Assembly (NCBI GenBank): GCA_031549455.1
Contig: JAVBPT010000052.1
Location: forward strand, 1-19,962
Direction: 5' to 3'
DNA from: JAVBPT01 sp031549455
GTDB lineage: Bacteria; Bacillota; Clostridia; Lachnospirales; JAKSVV01
DNA: 19,962 nucleotides
Below, in pieces: positions 1 through 6,071 of this stretch. The position numbers and the translations under genes were made by a program. The notes beneath the pieces were generated by a model. That model saw only the letters and a list, made by a program, of their open reading frames with translations, did no database searches and was not told the origin of the DNA. Every line of letters begins with the position of its first letter. Position 1 is the first letter of the stretch.

Positions 1-54
1 TTTACATCTTCACTTTCGTCTCCCATTTCTTCCTTTTCTTGTTCCATTCTCCTA

Positions 55-70
55 CTCTCTCTCTCTCTCT
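55..70. repeat. (CT)8 dinucleotide repeat
   Basis: Eight uninterrupted CT units, followed by a further pyrimidine run (CCCTCTTTC). It belongs to the same polypyrimidine region as the longer CT tract about 100 bases downstream. Confidence 0.95.
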
Positions 71-162
71 CCCTCTTTCACCTCTCTTTTTCTTCAACGT
101 TATCCCTGAATCATTCTTAATTCTGTTTTAGTTCTACACTCACATTTCTGCAATTTCCTTGT

Positions 163-209
<47 letters not shown>

Positions 210-594
210 CTATTCTTTTGTTGAATAAATTTTATTTCTATTCCGACTCTCTGTTTAAGTGAGGGAAGACATTCCCTCTCCTCTTAATCTTCAATATCTC
301 TTTTGTTCTTTCTCAAATCACTTGTAGTATAATATGTTCACTGTGAAATTCAAAACTCTCTCATTTTGTTTCTTTCTCTCCATTCTTCTTCACACTCTTT
401 TTATGATTTTCTTCTCTTCATATATTGCATCACATCCATTTTCTGCCACCCCTGCTTTCAGCCGCAAAATGGTGAAAGAAAATATTCCCCTCTTCGCCAT
501 CTTAAAAAAATAAAATTCTCTCCTTCTCTCTCACATCTTCGTCCTACCAGCTATTATCATTGAGTGGCATCCACTGATTATATATGTGTGAACT

Positions 595-711
595 GTGAGT
601 GAATTCAAATTAACGCTCATCTATGAGCGCGCCAATACTGTGCAAAATCATGGAGAGTTGATGAGAAGAGACTGGAGGGTGAAAGTGAAAAAAGGGCACT
701 TTCAAAAGTAG
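595..711 (+). CDS. Possible short ORF or gene remnant (38 codons)
   Basis: A frame opens just after a TGA at 589-591 and ends at TAG 709-711. It has a possible GTG start at 595 and later GTG 640 and ATG 661. Its C-terminus is basic (ending in KVKKGHFQK) and has protein-like composition, unlike the pyrimidine-rich DNA before it. I do not recognise a family. It could be the tail of a gene whose 5' part is missing, a leader peptide, or chance. ATG 661 has a GGAGAG at 652-657, which is too close for a convincing ribosome binding site. Confidence 0.2.
   Translation: MSEFKLTLIYERANTVQNHGELMRRDWRVKVKKGHFQK
614..629. other. Inverted repeat, small hairpin
   Basis: CGCTCA and TGAGCG form a 6-bp perfect stem with a TCTA loop. 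No T tract follows, so it is not a terminator. It lies at the boundary between the pyrimidine-rich region and the yebC operon and could be an operator or RNA hairpin. No function can be assigned. Confidence 0.4.
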
Positions 712-714
712 AGA

Positions 715-882
715 ATGGCAAAAAAGTTAATTTTGATCGAAAAACAATCATTTGGCGAGAACGTTTCCGTGGAGGTCTACATTCCAGAGGAAGATGAAAA
801 AAAGCTTGAAAAAATGATAAATGATGGTTATAATATGAAAATCGTGAAAAAAGAATTATACTATAAACAGGAGGCAAAATGA
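715..882 (+). CDS. Small hypothetical protein, 55 aa, overlapping yebC
   Basis: This frame starts at ATG 715, just after an in-frame TAG at 709-711, and stops at TGA 880-882, which overlaps the yebC start as ATGA. The protein is charged (MAKKLILIEKQSFGENVSVE at the N-terminus, then a Glu/Lys-rich middle and a Lys/Tyr-rich end) with no membrane segment or cysteines. The overlap with yebC suggests translational coupling, and the yebC ribosome binding site AGGAGG (869-874) lies inside its last codons. Its own ribosome binding site is weak. I do not recognise the family. It is supported by purine-rich codon composition like its neighbours and by the overlap, but it could be a non-coding leader. 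Confidence 0.5.
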   Translation: MAKKLILIEKQSFGENVSVEVYIPEEDEKKLEKMINDGYNMKIVKKELYYKQEAK

Positions 883-1607
883 GCGGACATTCCAAGTGGT
901 CAAATATTAAACACAGAAAAGGGGCGCAAGATGCGGCGCGTGGAAAAATATTTACAAGAATCGGAAAAGAAATTGTGATTGCTGTACGTGAAGGCGGTCC
1001 GGATATCAATTCAAATCCGCGTCTAAAGACGGTGGTTACAAAGGCAAAGACCAACAACATGCCGAACGATACGATCGAAAAAGCAATAAAGAAGGCATCG
1101 AGTGACAAGGAAAGCAACCTATTTGAATACATAACATATGAAGGTTACGGTCCATGCGGTGTTGCGGTTTTAGTAGACTGTCTGACTGATAATAAGAACC
1201 GGAGTGTTGCAAATGTGAGGCATGTTTTTACGAAAATTGGAGGAAACCTTGGAACGGCGGGATGCGTGTCCTATCTTTTTGAAAAAAAGGGACAGATCCT
1301 AATTGAAAAGACAGATCAAATTAGGGAAGATGATTTGATGATGCTTGTTTTGGATGCGGGAGCAGAGGACTTCGCTGTGGATGAAGAAGGATATGAAGTA
1401 AGCGTACCGGAGGAAGCATTCAATAACGTGGTTAGTAAGCTCGATGAAAGCAAAATTCAGTATGTTGAGGCAGAGATCAAGATGGTACCTAAGACAGTAG
1501 TAGAGATTACGGATGAGACTGATCTTGAGAAAATGGACAAAATGCTACAGATGCTAGATGACGATGATGACGTACAAGAAGTTTGGCATAATATGGCCGA
1601 AAGATAA
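879..1607 (+). CDS. yebC: YebC/PmpR family protein (TACO1-like)
   Basis: A full-length cytoplasmic protein of 242 aa, the usual size of the family. The N-terminus carries the family signature (MSGHSKWSNIKHRKGAQDAA), followed by the conserved NPRLKTVV and NNMPNDTIEKAIKKA segments and YEGYGPCGVAVLVDCLTDNKNR. YebC proteins were long annotated as transcriptional regulators. More recent work links the family (including mitochondrial TACO1) to relief of ribosome stalling at difficult motifs such as polyproline. The start at 879 is supported by AGGAGG at 869-874. It overlaps the small ORF upstream and is followed 20 bases later by the Asp23-family gene. The C-terminus contains a run of five aspartates before VQEVWHNMAER. 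Identification is secure; the exact molecular role is less so. Confidence 0.95.
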   Translation: MSGHSKWSNIKHRKGAQDAARGKIFTRIGKEIVIAVREGGPDINSNPRLKTVVTKAKTNNMPNDTIEKAIKKASSDKESNLFEYITYEGYGPCGVAVLVDCLTDNKNRSVANVRHVFTKIGGNLGTAGCVSYLFEKKGQILIEKTDQIREDDLMMLVLDAGAEDFAVDEEGYEVSVPEEAFNNVVSKLDESKIQYVEAEIKMVPKTVVEITDETDLEKMDKMLQMLDDDDDVQEVWHNMAER

Positions 1608-1627
1608 ATATAGTGTAGGGGGAAAAT

Positions 1628-1981
1628 ATGATAGGTCAAGTTAAGATTTCTAAAGATGTCATTGCAACGGTTGTTGCGGTAGCGGTCAGGGAAGTACCAG
1701 GAATCAGTGGGATTTCAAATACGGTTCCAGATTAAATAAAAAAATTAATTAAGAACAAAAACTTTAGCAAAGGGATTGATATTGAACTTAATGAGGAGAC
1801 AAAAGAAATATCTATAACAGTTTATATTTCAATAAAATATGGATACGAAATTCAAAAGGTTTCTTATGATGTTCAAAGCAAAATAAAGCACGCGGTGGAG
1901 ACCATGTTAAATCTGATTCCGGTTTCCATCAATGTGAATATAGCGGGTGTTTCACAGGAACTGGGAAAAGAAAATGAATAG
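1628..1981 (+). pseudogene. Asp23/Gls24 family (YqhY-like) gene with in-frame stop
   Basis: Reading from ATG 1628 (AGGGGGAA just upstream at 1617-1624) gives 35 residues, then TAA at 1733-1735. The same frame continues open for another 82 codons to TAG 1979-1981. The two halves together form one Asp23-like domain: a GQVKISKDVIATVVAVAVRE start with VPGISG, then KGIDIEL, ISITVYISIKYGYEIQKVSY and INVNIAGV. Because the frame is unchanged after the stop, a single substitution (for example GAA, CAA or AAA to TAA) explains it rather than an indel. Asp23/YqhY proteins are small cytoplasmic or membrane-associated proteins linked to cell-envelope homeostasis and are commonly encoded beside nusB in Firmicutes, as here. 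The end overlaps the nusB start. Alternatives are a sequencing error or readthrough of the TAA; no good internal restart is visible. Confidence 0.8.
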
Positions 1982-2375
1982 AAAAAATGTGCGAGATCAT
2001 GCTTTTAAAATTCTTTTTCAACTTGAATTTTTTACCAAAGAAATATTGGTAACCAAATTGGATCCATATTTCATTAATATGGAGATACTAGAGGAAAAGG
2101 ATAAGAGTCAAATACTCGAATTTGTTCAAGGAGTTATCAATAATATTGACAAAATTGACGATATCATAAATAGCACATCAAAGGGTTGGAAAACTGAGAG
2201 AATGCCAGCCACGGACCTTGCTATCTTGCGAATAGCAGTATATGAATTACTACACTCGGATTTATCCATTAAGATCATAGCGAATGAGGCGGTTGAACTT
2301 GCGAAAATGTATTCTACAGAGGAGTCGCCTAAGTTTATAAATGCTTTGATCGGTCAAATCTATAAAAAGCTTTAG
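1974..2375 (+). CDS. nusB: Transcription antitermination factor NusB
   Basis: A 133-residue, all-helical RNA-binding protein of normal NusB length. With NusE (S10) it binds boxA RNA and supports antitermination of rRNA operons. The start MNRKNVRDHAFKILFQLEF matches the NusB N-terminus, and the family hallmarks ERMPATDLAILRIAVYELL, IIANEAVELAKMYSTEESPKFINALIG are present. I choose ATG 1974 over GTG 1947, because the first nine codons of the longer frame do not look like NusB and the ATG has purine-rich sequence (AGGAACTGGGAAAAG) upstream. The start overlaps the Asp23 stop (ATGAATAG), implying translational coupling with that gene; the premature stop there may therefore lower nusB translation. 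Confidence 0.95.
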   Translation: MNRKNVRDHAFKILFQLEFFTKEILVTKLDPYFINMEILEEKDKSQILEFVQGVINNIDKIDDIINSTSKGWKTERMPATDLAILRIAVYELLHSDLSIKIIANEAVELAKMYSTEESPKFINALIGQIYKKL

Positions 2376-2385
2376 GAGGTCTTTT

Positions 2386-2832
2386 GTGGAAGCTTTTGGT
2401 AAAATGGCCAGTAGTCAGTATATACAAATTCCTCTGACGGCATGGTTCATTGCTCAACTATTAAAGGTACTAATTGTGCTTGTACAAAGTAAAAAAATTG
2501 ATTTTAGAAAGTTTGTGAGTGCAGGAGGAATGCCGAGTTCACACTCGGCATTGGTTTGTAGTATTACAGTATTGATTGGCGAAAAGGCTGGATATGACAC
2601 ACTAATCTTCTCATTATCGCTCATTATGGCACTTATTGTGATGTATGATGCAGCGGGGGTGAGAAGGGCGGCAGGGAAACAAGCCAAAATATTAAACATC
2701 ATTGTAAAAGAAATGGAAAGCAAAGATCTAAACATGGACGAAAGACTAAAGGAGCTGCTCGGACATACGCCGGTCGAGGTGTTTGCGGGGGCAGTACTTG
2801 GAATGATGATTACGTTATTATGCATTTATTAA
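2386..2832 (+). CDS. Divergent PAP2 family protein (DUF212)
   Basis: A 148-residue membrane protein starting at GTG 2386 with AGGAGG at 2375-2380. The family signatures are clear: GGMPSSHSA at residues 47-55 (SSHS resembling the PAP2 phosphatase core), YDAAGVRRAAGKQA, and the C-terminal ELLGHTPVEVFAGAVLG. Hydrophobic segments lie around residues 15-33, 57-85 and 130-148. PAP2 enzymes remove phosphate from lipid phosphates, but the substrate of this divergent family is not established. It follows nusB by 10 bases and its stop codon touches the 5' end of the structured RNA, so the RNA is probably transcribed as part of the same operon. Confidence 0.9.
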   Translation: MEAFGKMASSQYIQIPLTAWFIAQLLKVLIVLVQSKKIDFRKFVSAGGMPSSHSALVCSITVLIGEKAGYDTLIFSLSLIMALIVMYDAAGVRRAAGKQAKILNIIVKEMESKDLNMDERLKELLGHTPVEVFAGAVLGMMITLLCIY

Positions 2833-3350
2833 AGACGCAGTATCCTAGTTAATATTTATCTTGCTAAAAACGGTCCTAAAAAGCCGTAATAAGGCATATC
2901 GATGAAACTCTTGGTGTTTGCATACTTCGCCCAGAAGTGGGCTTATGCTGAGAGAAAGAAATAAGGGCGATCTACAATGGCATGTAGGCGTTGACCCCTA
3001 TTTCATGGAGGCTTATAAATGTAACTAAGATCGTTACGTTATAAGATTAAACCTGTTATGCGGTCAGATGGCTGTGAGCAGAGTAGCCTGCCTTGAGTCA
3101 GAATAGGAGGAGACAATGTCGAAACTGTTTTGGCAAAAGAGGATAAGTAGGGTAAATGTTATGGAGGAAAACTCCTAGGCTGTATGCACATTTAGGATTA
3201 CGGTGTGGAGTATAAGGCAATCCAGTCCTACATTCGGTGACGGTGTAGATATCTTTTTAAAGGGGAACCGTTTATTTGGCGACAAATGAATAAAGATATG
3301 GGAAAATCTACTGGACCAAGAGCCACAAAATTTACTAAGTGTGTGTCTTA
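2833..3350 (+). ncRNA. ole: OLE RNA (ornate, large, extremophilic)
   Basis: No ORF of note occurs between the DUF212 gene and the next membrane-protein gene, yet the stretch is dense in helices. Those I can pair are: 2870-2874/2883-2887; a two-part hairpin 2920-2924/2944-2948 around 2929-2933/2938-2942; 2972-2976/2983-2987; a 12-bp arm 3012-3018/3039-3045 enclosing 3021-3025/3033-3037; 3163-3166/3172-3175; 3228-3232/3244-3248; and 3249-3256/3292-3299 enclosing 3274-3278/3283-3287 capped by a GCGA tetraloop. An 8-bp closing helix joins AAGACGCA (2832-2839) to TGTGTCTT (3342-3349). Known OLE RNAs are about 600 nt, lie in an operon near nusB-type genes, and sit directly upstream of oapA, which encodes the membrane protein that binds and localises them. 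All of this fits here, though I identify the class by context and structure, not by a remembered consensus. A group II intron was considered and not supported. Confidence 0.75.
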
Positions 3351-3372
3351 ATATTTTTTTAGGAAGTTAAAA

Positions 3373-3918
3373 ATGAGTAATGGACAAGCAAAAAACAAGA
3401 GAAAAAAGAGCAATTACAAATGGATTTTGTGGATTACCACAATCACCTTTGTAATCTCTTTAAGTTTGAGTTTTATTTCAAATACGATTGCAAAAGACTT
3501 TTCTATGGGAGGAGCTCTTACTATTTTGCTCTTTTTTATAGTACTGGGAATTTTTTGTGATATTATTGGACTGGCTATTGCGACCGCAGATGTGATTCCA
3601 TATCATTCGATGGCTTCACAGCATATAAGGGGAGCGAAACAGGCTATCTATCTCTCAAAGCATGCAAGTGCCTTTTCAAACTTTTTTAATGACGTGATCG
3701 GGGACATTTGTGGTATTATTTCTGGGAGTATGATTGGCGTAATTTTGCTTAAAATAGTAATAGAGAATGAAAACATGATCTACATTTTGTTTAGCGCGTT
3801 TGTTGCGGCGGTCACAGTTGGAGGAAAGGCGTGCGGAAAGAGTTTTGCGCTCAAAAATGCCAATCAGATCGTGTATAAGTTGGGTGTCATTACGAGTTAT
3901 TTTAAAAAAGAGAACTGA
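3373..3918 (+). CDS. oapA: OLE-associated membrane protein OapA-like
   Basis: A 181-residue integral membrane protein: a basic N-terminus (KNKRKKSNYK), then hydrophobic segments at about 17-36, 47-72, 108-130 and 134-150, and a basic C-terminal end. Notable motifs are DIIGLAIATADVIPYHSMAS (63-82) in the second hydrophobic segment region and DVIGD (107-111), which matches the DxxxD motif I recall as functionally important in OapA of Bacillus halodurans. OapA binds OLE RNA, holds the complex at the membrane, and is linked to magnesium and stress homeostasis. The start has AGGA at 3361-3364. The gene lies 23 bases after the end of the structured RNA, the arrangement typical of ole-oapA. If the RNA call fails, this remains a conserved multi-pass membrane protein of unknown function. 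Confidence 0.75.
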   Translation: MSNGQAKNKRKKSNYKWILWITTITFVISLSLSFISNTIAKDFSMGGALTILLFFIVLGIFCDIIGLAIATADVIPYHSMASQHIRGAKQAIYLSKHASAFSNFFNDVIGDICGIISGSMIGVILLKIVIENENMIYILFSAFVAAVTVGGKACGKSFALKNANQIVYKLGVITSYFKKEN

Positions 3919-3926
3919 GGTAGAAT

Positions 3927-4448
3927 GTGAATTTACTATTATTTTGTTTAAAAATATTTTTTGCCCGAATTTTGGATGTATCCATTGGAACCACCAAAAC
4001 AATCTTGCTTGTAAAAGGGAAAAGGAATATTGCCACATGTCTTGCATTTGTCGAAATTTCTATCTGGTTTTACATTGTAAGAGAAGCATTGCAAACAGAA
4101 ATAGAGAGTATCTTTATTGTGATTGCCTATGCAGGTGGGTATGCAACGGGGACTTATATTGGAAGCTGGTTATCAGAGAAGTTTATTGATGGCACATATT
4201 CTATACAAGTCTTTACAGATATTGAGGATGATAAACTGGTAACAGCATTAAGGCAAGAAGGATTTGCGGTTTCTATTATTGATTGTAAAGGGATTGATGA
4301 GACCAAAAAAAGATATATGTTGTTTTTAGAAATCGAAAAAAGTCGGTTAAACACCGCGAAAAGTTTAATTAAAAAGTATGATAACAAGGCATTTATTGTC
4401 ATAAATGAAACAAAATATGTGCAAAACGGATTTTTTAAGAAGGTATAG
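3927..4448 (+). CDS. UPF0316 membrane protein (DUF5698 + DUF2179)
   Basis: A 173-residue protein with an N-terminal membrane domain (hydrophobic segments near 1-18, 35-55 and 60-82; motifs RILDVSIGTTKTILLVKGKR and YAGGYATGTYIGSWLSEK) and a C-terminal cytoplasmic DUF2179 domain (about 88-173, with TALRQEGFAVSIIDCKG). This is the architecture of the B. subtilis YebE/UPF0316 family, whose biochemical role is not established; DUF2179 domains in related membrane proteins are thought to bind a small ligand. The start is GTG 3927 with GAGG at 3917-3920; the ATG at 3925 is out of frame and followed at once by TGA. It lies 8 bases after oapA, so it is co-transcribed with it and could share its envelope or ion-homeostasis role. 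That last point is inference. Confidence 0.85.
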   Translation: MNLLLFCLKIFFARILDVSIGTTKTILLVKGKRNIATCLAFVEISIWFYIVREALQTEIESIFIVIAYAGGYATGTYIGSWLSEKFIDGTYSIQVFTDIEDDKLVTALRQEGFAVSIIDCKGIDETKKRYMLFLEIEKSRLNTAKSLIKKYDNKAFIVINETKYVQNGFFKKV

Positions 4449-4456
4449 GAGTCAAT

Positions 4457-5179
4457 ATGAAGTTGCAACGTGTCATGAGTCTGAGCATAAAGGCCATTAA
4501 GAAGTATGGCATGATCAAGAACGGAGATCGCATTGCGGTAGGTGTGTCTGGAGGAAAGGATAGTATTACCCTTCTTATTATGCTCAAAAATCTACAAAAA
4601 TTTTTGAAATATGAGATTGAGATTGAAGCCATTACGGTGGATCTTGGTTTTCCCAATGCAAACTTCGATAAGATACAAGAACTTTGTGATCAGCTTGAAA
4701 TACGGTATACGGTTTGTAAAACGGATATAGGGGATATTATTTTTAATATAAGAAAGGAAAAGAACCCGTGTTCTTTATGTTCCAAGATGAGAAAAGGGGC
4801 TTTAAATGAGAAGGCAGCAGAGCTGGGTTGTAATAAGATTGCACTAGGACACAATAAAGACGATGTGATCGAAACCTTTTTTATGTCGTTATTATATGAA
4901 GGAAGAATACATACCTTTCCGGCAGTTACCTATCTAGATCGAACGAAGCTTGAAATGATAAGACCTCTAATTTATATGTCCGAGATGAATATCAAAGGTT
5001 TTTTGAATCGATATCACTATACACAATATATTGTAAAAAGTGATTGCCCAGCCAACGGAAACACAAAGAGAGAGGAAATTAAAAACCTGGTTACTGAGTT
5101 TAAATTGAAGTATGACAAAATAGAAGAAAAAATGATAGGGGCAATAGAAAAGGCAGGTATCGATGGATATAAAGAATAA
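4457..5179 (+). CDS. TtcA-like PP-loop tRNA-thiolation family protein
   Basis: A 240-residue cytoplasmic protein of the TtcA/TtuA branch of the adenylating PP-loop enzymes. The ATP-binding P-loop SGGKDS is at 31-36, a CxxC pair at C105/C108 (PCSLCSKMRKG) and GHNKDDVIETFF near 131-142. A third cysteine in KSDCPANGN near residue 198 would complete the three-Cys iron-sulfur site of this family. TtcA makes 2-thiocytidine at position 32 of certain tRNAs; many clostridial homologues of this length carry the TtcA name without direct evidence. AGGAG at 4447-4451 precedes the start. The end overlaps the next gene by 17 bases, indicating coupling. The exact modified base is uncertain. Confidence 0.85.
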   Translation: MKLQRVMSLSIKAIKKYGMIKNGDRIAVGVSGGKDSITLLIMLKNLQKFLKYEIEIEAITVDLGFPNANFDKIQELCDQLEIRYTVCKTDIGDIIFNIRKEKNPCSLCSKMRKGALNEKAAELGCNKIALGHNKDDVIETFFMSLLYEGRIHTFPAVTYLDRTKLEMIRPLIYMSEMNIKGFLNRYHYTQYIVKSDCPANGNTKREEIKNLVTEFKLKYDKIEEKMIGAIEKAGIDGYKE

Positions 5180-5774
5180 GGAAAAAATTTGCTTTTATGG
5201 AGGATGTTTTAGTCCACCCACCCGAGCTCACAGAAGAATAATGGGAGAACTTTCCAAAAGAATGGATAAGGTCTATGTGGTTCCTACAAATGATTATTAC
5301 GAAAAAGTAGGACTAATGAAGTTTGAAAATCGCTGCCATATGTTAAATCTGATAAAACAAAATTCGGATTGTAAAAACTTGGAGGTTTTAGAAATCGAAA
5401 AGAGTGAAAGTAGAAAGTTCAAAACCTATGAAATCTTGGATAAAATTTATCAAGGGTACAAGAGAGAACAGAATGAACTTTTTTTTGTGCTAGGAAGTGA
5501 TAATCTACAAAAAATGATAGACTGGGAAAAGATAGAAGAGGTTTTGGAACGCTATCAGTTCATTATCATACAAAGGAACGGAGAAAGTGCACATAATATA
5601 ATAAAAAATAACAGAATGTTGTTATGTAAACAGAATAAATTCGTAATATATGATATATTGGAGCGAGAAGAAAAGGGGATGAGTTCATCCGAATATAGAG
5701 AAAAAAGAAAAACAACGGAGTTGCTGGAAGATTACATAACAGAATATTTAGTCAACATAATACACGCAGAATGA
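5163..5774 (+). CDS. NadD-like nucleotidyltransferase
   Basis: A 203-residue cytoplasmic protein of the NadD/CoaD nucleotidyltransferase superfamily. The N-terminal nucleotide-binding loop reads YGGCFSPPTRAHRR (12-25), corresponding to the usual GG(S/T)F(N/D)PxHxGH motif with the first His replaced by Thr and Gly by Ala. FFVLGSDNLQKMIDW and the C-terminal MSSSEYR (the ISSxxxR-type motif) are also present. NadD adenylates nicotinate mononucleotide in NAD synthesis. The altered loop means the substrate should not be assumed: it may be a second NadD-like enzyme acting on another nucleotide. It overlaps the TtcA-like gene by 17 bases and ends before a nested hairpin at 5806-5876, probably closing this operon. 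Confidence 0.75.
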   Translation: MDIKNKEKICFYGGCFSPPTRAHRRIMGELSKRMDKVYVVPTNDYYEKVGLMKFENRCHMLNLIKQNSDCKNLEVLEIEKSESRKFKTYEILDKIYQGYKREQNELFFVLGSDNLQKMIDWEKIEEVLERYQFIIIQRNGESAHNIIKNNRMLLCKQNKFVIYDILEREEKGMSSSEYREKRKTTELLEDYITEYLVNIIHAE

Positions 5775-5805
5775 TCGAAGAAGAAGCCGAGAAATGATGC
5801 AATAG

Positions 5806-5876
5806 AGGTAGTTAAGACGAAGAATGGTTGCCAATTTGGGACCGTCTTTTGAAATAAATATTCTCAAATACTACCT
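5806..5876 (+). other. Nested stem-loop after the NadD-like gene
   Basis: An outer 7-bp helix, AGGTAGT (5806-5812) with ACTACCT (5870-5876), encloses the putative terminator hairpin at 5814-5848. Two nested perfect helices in a short intergenic region suggest a folded RNA element or 3' end structure rather than chance. No known riboswitch consensus is recognised. Confidence 0.4.
5814..5850 (+). terminator. Probable intrinsic terminator of the yebC-nadD operon
   Basis: AAGACG (5814-5819) pairs with CGTCTT (5843-5848) and is followed by TT. The inner sequence can add GGT/ACC pairs. The stem is bulged and the T run is short, so termination may be inefficient. The next gene has its own promoter, which supports a transcription boundary here. 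Confidence 0.5.
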
Positions 5877-6020
5877 TCTGTTTGATTTGTTTTGAGCTTA
5901 AAAAATGGCCCTTCTTTTCAATATGAACTATCTTTTCTATGATGGAAATATGAAATACATCTTTTTCAGCCAAGCCGCTTTAAGAAATAGAAAAGAAAGA
6001 AAGAATAGACATGGAAAATA

Positions 6021-6049
6021 TTGACTTTTCTTTTGCTTTGTAATAAAAT
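6021..6049 (+). promoter_or_regulatory. Sigma-A promoter of the BspA-like pair
   Basis: TTGACT (6021-6026), a 17-base spacer and TAAAAT (6044-6049). This predicts transcription from about 6056, which rules out the TTG at 6021 as a translation start and favours GTG 6072. The 200 bases upstream (5877-6020) hold no gene I can support. Confidence 0.8.
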
Positions 6050-6071
6050 AACCGTATATGTGGAGAAAAGC

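Noticed and set aside
328..333. TATAAT as a promoter for the yebC operon
   Set aside because: No acceptable -35 at 16-18 bases upstream, and the region is low-complexity T/C-rich DNA where such hexamers occur by chance.
617..1132. 171-codon open frame on the minus strand
   Set aside because: It lies antisense to yebC and the small ORF; its composition (Ser/Phe/Leu/Arg-rich) is what a purine-rich coding strand gives in reverse, and it matches no family.
1733..1735. Genetic-code change with UAA read as an amino acid
   Set aside because: Many genes in the window end in TAA at the expected length and RF1 is intact, so one internal TAA is better explained by mutation or error.
2833..3350. Group II or group I intron, or a broken protein gene
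   Set aside because: No intron-encoded protein, no recognisable domain V hairpin, the flanks are two separate intact genes rather than split exons, and no frame on either strand gives a protein-like ORF.
5800..5880. Lysine or other riboswitch (AGAGGTAG-like start)
   Set aside because: Only the first few bases resemble a riboswitch; the rest of the conserved core is missing, and the downstream genes are not metabolic.
6021..6071. N-terminal extension of the first BspA-like protein from TTG 6021
   Set aside because: The TTG is the -35 element of a well-formed promoter, so the extension would lie upstream of the transcript start.
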